Positions 59,983 to 64,000 of a stretch of 64,000 nt of DNA are shown here, piece by piece. The translations under genes and the position numbers were made by a program. The number at the start of each line of letters is the position of its first letter. Position 1 is the first letter of the stretch. The DNA is from JAJYSO01 sp964579505. GTDB taxonomy: Bacteria > Bacteroidota > Bacteroidia > Flavobacteriales > Flavobacteriaceae. Under the pieces are notes generated by a model, which was not told the DNA's origin, searched no databases, and was given only the letters and a program-made list of their open reading frames with translations. Location of the stretch: the NCBI GenBank assembly GCA_964579505.1, contig CAZOGC010000001.1, forward strand, positions 62,001 through 126,000, read 5' to 3'.

Positions 59983-61224
59983 ATGAACGCAGAAATAATT
60001 ACCATAGGAGATGAGATTTTAATTGGTCAGGTGGTAGATACTAACTCGGCTTTTATCGGAAAAGAGCTTACCAAAATAGGAATTGAAGTTAACCAGATAA
60101 AATCAATTAAAGATGAGCCTGCTCATATTGCAGCGGCATTAAAAGAAGCTGCAACGCGTGCAGATTTGGTGCTGATTACCGGTGGATTAGGGCCTACACG
60201 TGATGATAAAACTAAAGCTGTTTTTTGTAATTATTTTAAAGACTATTTGGTGGTAAATCAATCCGCGTTAGCCAATGTAAAACGCTTGTTTGCAAGAATT
60301 AAAGAACCCGTGCTGCCTGTTAACCTAGATCAGGCAAAAGTACCCTCTCAAGCGGTTGTATTACCTAATAAATACGGAACCGCTCCGGGGATGTGGTTCG
60401 AAAAAGACGGAGTGGTTTATGTGTCTATGCCAGGGGTGCCTTATGAAATGAAAGCTTTGATGACCGATGAAGTTATTCCGCAATTAATGCAAAAATTTAA
60501 CCGACCGTATATTTTGCAAAAAACGGTGTTGACGTATGGAATGGGAGAAAGCAGATTGGCTGAAAAAATTAAAAACTGGGAAGATAGATTGCCTTCTTAT
60601 ATGAGTTTAGCTTATTTGCCGGCTCCCGGAAGAGTGCGGTTGCGGTTAACAGCTCGCGGTAATGAACAAGCAGTATTACAAAAGGCATTAGATGAACACT
60701 TACAAGCGTTAGAATTGTTAATAGGCAATTTAATTGGAGGATATGAAGGCGAATCGTCGTTACAAGAAGAAATTGCTCAACAATTAACGTATCAACGACA
60801 AACCTTGGCAACGGTTGAAAGCTGCACCGGTGGTAAGATAGCGGCTATGTTTACAGAGATACCGGGCGCTTCGGCCTATTTTAAAGGAAGTTTGGTGCCT
60901 TACAGCTCTCGTGTCAAAGAAGAAGTGTTAGGGGTTTCGGAAGATTTAATTAAAGAGCATTCGGTGGTGAGTGAACTGGTAGTGAAAGCAATGGCTACTC
61001 GTGCGCAGCAATTGTTTAAAGTAGATTATGTAGTGGCTACAACCGGAAATGCCGGCCCCACAAAAGGCGATAGCGATGCAGAAATTGGGACTGTTTTTGT
61101 GGCAATAGCTACTCCGCAGAAAGTAATCACCCAAGAATTTCATCTAGGAAAATTAAGAGAAAAGGTAGTAAATAAGGCTATTTACAGGGCTTTGATGATG
61201 CTTAAAGAGCAGATAAAAGCCTAA
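59983..61224 (+). CDS. cinA: CinA family protein (nicotinamide-nucleotide amidase-like)
   Basis: A 413-residue full-length CinA. The N-terminal MoCF-like domain has AEIITIGDEILIGQVVDTN and ITGGLGPTRDDKTK; the C-terminal amidase domain (about 255-410) has TVESCTGGKIAAMF with the catalytic Ser-x-x-Gly region, and ATTGNAGPTKGDSD. The family cleans up NMN or ADP-ribose products made by DNA ligase and other enzymes. It is the last gene of the exonuclease-FAH-cinA run, followed by the rpmB promoter. Confidence 0.94.
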   Translation: MNAEIITIGDEILIGQVVDTNSAFIGKELTKIGIEVNQIKSIKDEPAHIAAALKEAATRADLVLITGGLGPTRDDKTKAVFCNYFKDYLVVNQSALANVKRLFARIKEPVLPVNLDQAKVPSQAVVLPNKYGTAPGMWFEKDGVVYVSMPGVPYEMKALMTDEVIPQLMQKFNRPYILQKTVLTYGMGESRLAEKIKNWEDRLPSYMSLAYLPAPGRVRLRLTARGNEQAVLQKALDEHLQALELLIGNLIGGYEGESSLQEEIAQQLTYQRQTLATVESCTGGKIAAMFTEIPGASAYFKGSLVPYSSRVKEEVLGVSEDLIKEHSVVSELVVKAMATRAQQLFKVDYVVATTGNAGPTKGDSDAEIGTVFVAIATPQKVITQEFHLGKLREKVVNKAIYRALMMLKEQIKA

Positions 61225-61260
61225 GTTTAAAATGAAAGAGCATTTTTTGTGTAAAAATTG

Positions 61261-61289
61261 TTGGGCTTCCAAAAAAAACACTATTTTTG
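61261..61289 (+). promoter_or_regulatory. Promoter of rpmB
   Basis: TTG (61261-61263), 18-nt spacer, TATTTTTG (61282-61289), about 30 nt before the L28 ATG. Confidence 0.78.
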
Positions 61290-61319
61290 CACTCCGATTT
61301 ACTTAAAAAGATTTAAATC

Positions 61320-61559
61320 ATGGCGAGAGTTTGTGAACTTACCGGAAAGAAGGCGATGGTTGGCAACAACGTGTCACACGCAATGAACAAGACCAAACGC
61401 AAGTTTAAAGTTAATTTGGTCAAAAAACGTTTTTATCTTCCGGAAGAAGACCGTTGGATTACCCTTAAGGTATCTACAAGAGCGTTGAAAAATATCAACA
61501 AAAAAGGAATTACGGCAGTTGTTAAAGAAGCCCGCGAAAAAGGGTATTTAAAAAAATAA
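61320..61559 (+). CDS. rpmB: Ribosomal protein L28
   Basis: A 79-residue L28: MARVCELTGKKAMVGNNVSH, then NKTKRKFKVNLVKKRFYLP. A single Cys remains in the first motif (CELTGKK), so it is of the zinc-free type. It sits in the large ribosomal subunit. It heads a tight run with rpmG (22-nt gap) and DUF4295. Confidence 0.97.
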   Translation: MARVCELTGKKAMVGNNVSHAMNKTKRKFKVNLVKKRFYLPEEDRWITLKVSTRALKNINKKGITAVVKEAREKGYLKK

Positions 61560-61581
61560 GCCGATTTAAAAAATACTTGAT

Positions 61582-61764
61582 ATGGCAAAGAAAGGTAACA
61601 GGAAGCAAGTAATTTTAGAGTGTACTGAGCAAAAGAAATCCGGTGTTCCGGGTATGTCTCGCTATATTACTACCAAGAATAAAAAGAACACTCCAGACAG
61701 ATTAGAGTTGAAAAAATATAACCCTTATCTGCGTAAAATGACGATTCATAAAGAAATAAAATAG
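61582..61764 (+). CDS. rpmG: Ribosomal protein L33
   Basis: A 60-residue L33 starting MAKKGNRKQVILECTEQKKS and ending RKMTIHKEIK. Only one of the four Cys residues of zinc-binding L33 remains (ECTEQ), so it is probably zinc-independent. It is in the large subunit near the E site. It lies between rpmB and the DUF4295 gene. Confidence 0.97.
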   Translation: MAKKGNRKQVILECTEQKKSGVPGMSRYITTKNKKNTPDRLELKKYNPYLRKMTIHKEIK

Positions 61765-61770
61765 TACATT

Positions 61771-61923
61771 ATGGCAAAGAAATCAATGTCGCGCGTTCAG
61801 ACCGGTTCAAAGCGTTTGACTAAAGCAGTCAAGATGGTAAAATCACCTAAGACTGGCGCCTATGTTTTTAAAGAGACTATTACGTCTCCTGATAAAGTAA
61901 ACGATTTTTTCAAGGAAAAATAA
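61771..61923 (+). CDS. DUF4295 small basic protein
   Basis: A 50-residue protein too short for many gene finders: MAKKSMSRVQTGSKRLTKAV, then KSPKTGAYVFKETITSPDKV and NDFFKEK. It starts 6 nt after the rpmG stop. DUF4295 is found in Bacteroidota at this same place after L28 and L33. Its position and Lys-rich composition suggest a lineage-specific ribosome-associated protein, which is inference. Confidence 0.93.
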   Translation: MAKKSMSRVQTGSKRLTKAVKMVKSPKTGAYVFKETITSPDKVNDFFKEK

Positions 61924-61946
61924 TTCCTTGTTATAGCTTATATTTG

Positions 61947-61990
61947 AGCCGTTTCATTCCTATATAATACGGAATTTGAAACGGCTTTTT
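61947..61990 (+). terminator. Terminator of the rpmB-rpmG-DUF4295 operon
   Basis: AGCCGTTTC (61947-61955) and ATTCC (61956-61960) pair with GGAAT (61971-61975) and GAAACGGCT (61978-61986), with a TT bulge, then TTTTT. It overlaps the -33 box of the ftsY promoter. Confidence 0.85.
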
Positions 61991-62003
61991 GTTTGTATAT
62001 TTG
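61976..62003 (+). promoter_or_regulatory. Promoter of ftsY
   Basis: TTG (61976-61978), 17-nt spacer, TATATTTG (61996-62003). The -33 element lies within the upstream terminator stem. Confidence 0.72.
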
Positions 62004-62073
62004 TCTTGAAAACCAAAATCTAACATGGTGCAAATGCCATGCTATAAATTGGTTGTAAAACCCAATCTTACTC

Positions 62074-63033
62074 ATGAGTTTATTCAAGAAAATCTTTTCA
62101 AAAGATAAAAAAGAGACCCTAGACAAAGGGCTAGAAAAGTCTAACCGAAGTTTTTTTGGCAAGCTGAGCAAAGCAGTGGCCGGAAAATCAAAGGTAGATG
62201 ACGAGGTGCTAGATGATTTAGAAGAAGTGCTTATTACCAGTGATGTAGGGGTAAAGACTACACTGAAAATTATTAATCGGATAGAAGAACGTGTGGCGCG
62301 TGATAAATACTTGGGGACGGCTGAACTCGATACGATTTTGAGAGAAGAAATTGCCGGATTATTGAGCGAAACCGGATCAGGTGAAGCTACTCAATTCGTG
62401 GTTCCCGATAAGAAACCGTACGTAGTTATGGTGGTGGGTGTAAATGGTGTTGGAAAGACAACTACTATTGGAAAACTGGCTTATCAGTTTAAAAAACAAG
62501 GAAAAAAAGTAATGTTGGGAGCAGCCGATACTTTTCGGGCGGCAGCTATCGAACAACTTGAAATTTGGTCGCAGCGGGTGGATATACCTATTATCAAGCA
62601 AAAAATGGGGAGTGATCCGGCCTCTGTTGCTTTTGATACCTTGCAAAGTGCGGTGAGTCAAGGAGCAGATGTGGTGCTGATTGATACTGCCGGACGCTTG
62701 CATAATAAAGTAAACTTAATGAACGAGCTGACTAAGGTGAAACGCGTAATGCAAAAAGTGGTAGGAGATGCTCCGCACGATGTGTTGCTAGTCTTAGATG
62801 GTTCTACAGGACAGAATGCCTTTGAACAAGCCAAACAGTTTACCGCAGCTACTGAAGTAACTTCTTTGGCAGTAACCAAGTTAGATGGAACGGCTAAAGG
62901 AGGCGTGGTAATTGGTATAAGCGATCAATTTCAGATTCCGGTAAAATATATAGGAGTTGGTGAAGGTATAGAAGATTTACAGGTGTTTAATAAAACAGAA
63001 TTTGTAGATTCTTTTTTTACAAGAACTGACTAA
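62074..63033 (+). CDS. ftsY: Signal recognition particle receptor FtsY
   Basis: A 319-residue FtsY with a short basic N-terminus (MSLFKKIFSKDKKETLDKGL), so it lacks the long acidic A domain of the E. coli protein. The N domain covers about 30-105; the G domain has GVNGVGKTTTIGKLA, DTFRAAAIEQL, DTAGR, TKLDGTAKGG and the closing GVGEGIEDLQVF. It docks ribosome-SRP complexes at the membrane. In many flavobacteria rimO follows; here the tRNA-Arg and apt come next instead. Confidence 0.97.
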   Translation: MSLFKKIFSKDKKETLDKGLEKSNRSFFGKLSKAVAGKSKVDDEVLDDLEEVLITSDVGVKTTLKIINRIEERVARDKYLGTAELDTILREEIAGLLSETGSGEATQFVVPDKKPYVVMVVGVNGVGKTTTIGKLAYQFKKQGKKVMLGAADTFRAAAIEQLEIWSQRVDIPIIKQKMGSDPASVAFDTLQSAVSQGADVVLIDTAGRLHNKVNLMNELTKVKRVMQKVVGDAPHDVLLVLDGSTGQNAFEQAKQFTAATEVTSLAVTKLDGTAKGGVVIGISDQFQIPVKYIGVGEGIEDLQVFNKTEFVDSFFTRTD

Positions 63034-63059
63034 ACTATAGAAGTATAACCTATAAATGA

Positions 63060-63093
63060 AACTGCAATTTACATCTTGAATTGCAGTTTTTTT
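63060..63093 (+). terminator. Terminator of ftsY
   Basis: A 10-bp stem, AACTGCAATT (63060-63069) with AATTGCAGTT (63079-63088), followed by a T-run to 63093. Confidence 0.9.
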
Positions 63094-63124
63094 ATAAATT
63101 AGTTTAGCTGAGAAGATCAAATAG

Positions 63125-63147
63125 AAAACCCCGTAAAAAAACGGGGC
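63125..63147 (-). terminator. Terminator of tRNA-Arg
   Basis: CCCCGT (63129-63134) pairs with ACGGGG (63141-63146) around an A6 loop; on the minus strand GGGGTTTTC follows. Confidence 0.75.
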
Positions 63148-63158
63148 TTATTTTAAAG

Positions 63159-63232
63159 TGACCTCGGCGGGATTCAAACCCACAACCTCCTGAGCCGTAA
63201 TCAGGGACTCTATTCAGTTGAGCTACGAGGCC
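63159..63232 (-). tRNA. tRNA-Arg (anticodon ACG)
   Basis: A 74-nt cloverleaf on the minus strand. Acceptor GGCCTCG pairs with CGAGGTC (one G-T), discriminator A at 63159. D arm GCTC...GAGT region, anticodon stem CCTGA/TCAGG with loop TTACGGC and anticodon ACG, T arm GTGGGTTTGAATCCCGC-type. The CCA end is not encoded. ACG (deaminated to ICG by TadA) reads CGU, CGC and CGA arginine codons. Confidence 0.95.
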
Positions 63233-63394
63233 TTTATTAACGGCTGCAAATATAAATATTTTTATTCTTTCAGTATCATTTTTATAGTATAATATTAAAA
63301 AAAATACCGGTAGATTTTTTTGTTGAATTATGTGGGCCAGATAATTTTATTTTTCATTAATCCTGCCTATTTTCGAAGTGTAAAGCAGTTTATT

Positions 63395-63910
63395 ATGATT
63401 GATTTAAATACCTATATACGCACGGTCAAAGATTTTCCCAAAAAGGGAATATCTTATAAAGACATTACGCCTTTGTTATTGGCACCTGAAGCTATGAATT
63501 ATTGTGTGGAAACTTTTTTAAATCGATTGCCGTCGCTAAAAATAGATAAAGTAGTAGGGGTAGAATCGAGAGGTTTTTTCTTTGCTACGTTATTGGCAGA
63601 GCGTTTACAAGTCGGGTTAGCACCGGTGCGTAAGGCCGGAAAATTACCCTATAAAACAATTACTGAAAGTTATGACTTAGAGTATGGAGTCGACCAACTA
63701 GAGTTACACAAAGATGCTATTAAAAAAGGGGAACGCGTATTGGTTCACGATGACGTTTTGGCCACCGGAGGGACGGCTTTGGCTGCTTGTAAATTGGTAG
63801 AACGATTGGGAGGGGTTGTCGTTCAGTGCAATTTTTTATTAGAAATTGAAGGGCTAAAAGGAAGGAATAAACTGAGTGATTACGCTATAGAAACGTTGAT
63901 GAAAAGCTAA
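63395..63910 (+). CDS. apt: Adenine phosphoribosyltransferase
   Basis: A 171-residue enzyme. It opens MIDLNTYIRTVKDFPKKGIS, with FKDITPLL-like YKDITPLLL, the GVESRGFFFATLLAERL loop, RKAGKLPYKT and the PRPP site VLVHDDVLATGGTALAA. It salvages adenine to AMP using PRPP. The frame extends 25 codons upstream (to 63320), but those residues are not family-like, so the ATG at 63395 is used. Confidence 0.96.
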   Translation: MIDLNTYIRTVKDFPKKGISYKDITPLLLAPEAMNYCVETFLNRLPSLKIDKVVGVESRGFFFATLLAERLQVGLAPVRKAGKLPYKTITESYDLEYGVDQLELHKDAIKKGERVLVHDDVLATGGTALAACKLVERLGGVVVQCNFLLEIEGLKGRNKLSDYAIETLMKS

Positions 63911-63911
63911 C

Positions 63912-64000
63912 TTATTTTGTAGCCTTAGGAGGGTATTCTGCGAGTGCTTTTTCAGCCATTTTTTGATAAAAAGTTATTCTTTGTTCAGGCGTGCGACCAG
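63912..64000 (-). CDS. C-terminal end of an unidentified protein
   Basis: The last 28 or so codons of a minus-strand gene that continues past the right edge. The readable end is GRTPEQRITFYQKMAEKALA followed by EYPPKATK and a TAA (63914-63912), only 1 bp from the apt stop. The reading frame looks coding (charged, helical) but is too short to name. Confidence 0.55.
   Translation of the reverse strand, partial: GRTPEQRITFYQKMAEKALAEYPPKATK

Noticed and set aside
1..64000. CRISPR arrays, rRNA, prophage, integrase or toxin-antitoxin genes
   Set aside because: I looked for direct-repeat arrays and signature proteins and saw none.

Overview
The window reads as ordinary core chromosome of a Bacteroidota bacterium, most likely of the family Flavobacteriaceae. 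The sequence is AT-rich. Most well-defined starts lack a Shine-Dalgarno sequence and instead follow the Bacteroidota promoter signature (TTG, 17-23 nt, TAnnTTTG), often in the form TATCTTTG. The protein families point the same way: DUF4295 after L28/L33, a LuxC-type acyl-CoA reductase facing a dicluster ferredoxin, LytS/LytTR signalling pairs, SPOR-RlpA, DUF4382 and a cytochrome c-FTR1 fusion. Heme A synthase, aconitase, succinyl-CoA synthetase and lipoamide dehydrogenase indicate aerobic respiration. I see no insertion sequence, phage, CRISPR array or rRNA. There is one tRNA, tRNA-Arg(ACG).

Layout. 1-2.6 kb: the start of a queuosine-precursor transporter (YhhQ) behind what I read as a preQ1-I riboswitch, then a GlsB-type stress membrane protein, YceI and an MFS exporter. 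2.7-12 kb: a GT9 glycosyltransferase, an M49-like lipoprotein peptidase, the selenium pair selD/mnmH with an SPFH protein, and a large secreted M16 protease. 12-21.5 kb: cytochrome c-FTR1 iron permease, M3 oligopeptidase, an NPP-type phosphodiesterase, Hsp20, a DUF1456 protein, a second MFS protein and sucC. 22-25 kb: a 7TM-DISM histidine kinase with its LytTR regulator. 25-31 kb: lpdA, an SDR, a GH84 hexosaminidase and ctaA. 31-35.4 kb: a luxC-like/serC/serA/rlpA operon divergent from a ferredoxin. 35.8-38.4 kb: a LiaF-like/LytS/LytTR operon. 38.7-53 kb: purL, phosphohexomutase, an MsbA-like ABC exporter, a DUF4382 lipoprotein, a CPA2 antiporter, an outer-membrane barrel, a cobalamin adenosyltransferase and aconitase. 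53-64 kb: alr with an M20 hydrolase, DUF349, aroE, an exonuclease/FAH/cinA run, rpmB/rpmG/DUF4295, ftsY, tRNA-Arg and apt.

The most unusual structure is a 334-bp sequence present twice at about 97% identity (24835-25168 and 38397-38730). Each copy starts 3-4 bp after the stop codon of one of the two LytTR response-regulator genes, in the same orientation. The genes themselves are only distantly related. I do not recognise the element. Other points to check are the riboswitch at the left edge, a terminator-like structured RNA candidate upstream of sucC, repeated sites upstream of hsp20 and a nested palindrome upstream of glsB.

Several open frames run upstream into promoter boxes through TTG codons. 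I moved those starts to the first sensible ATG downstream, and each entry says so.
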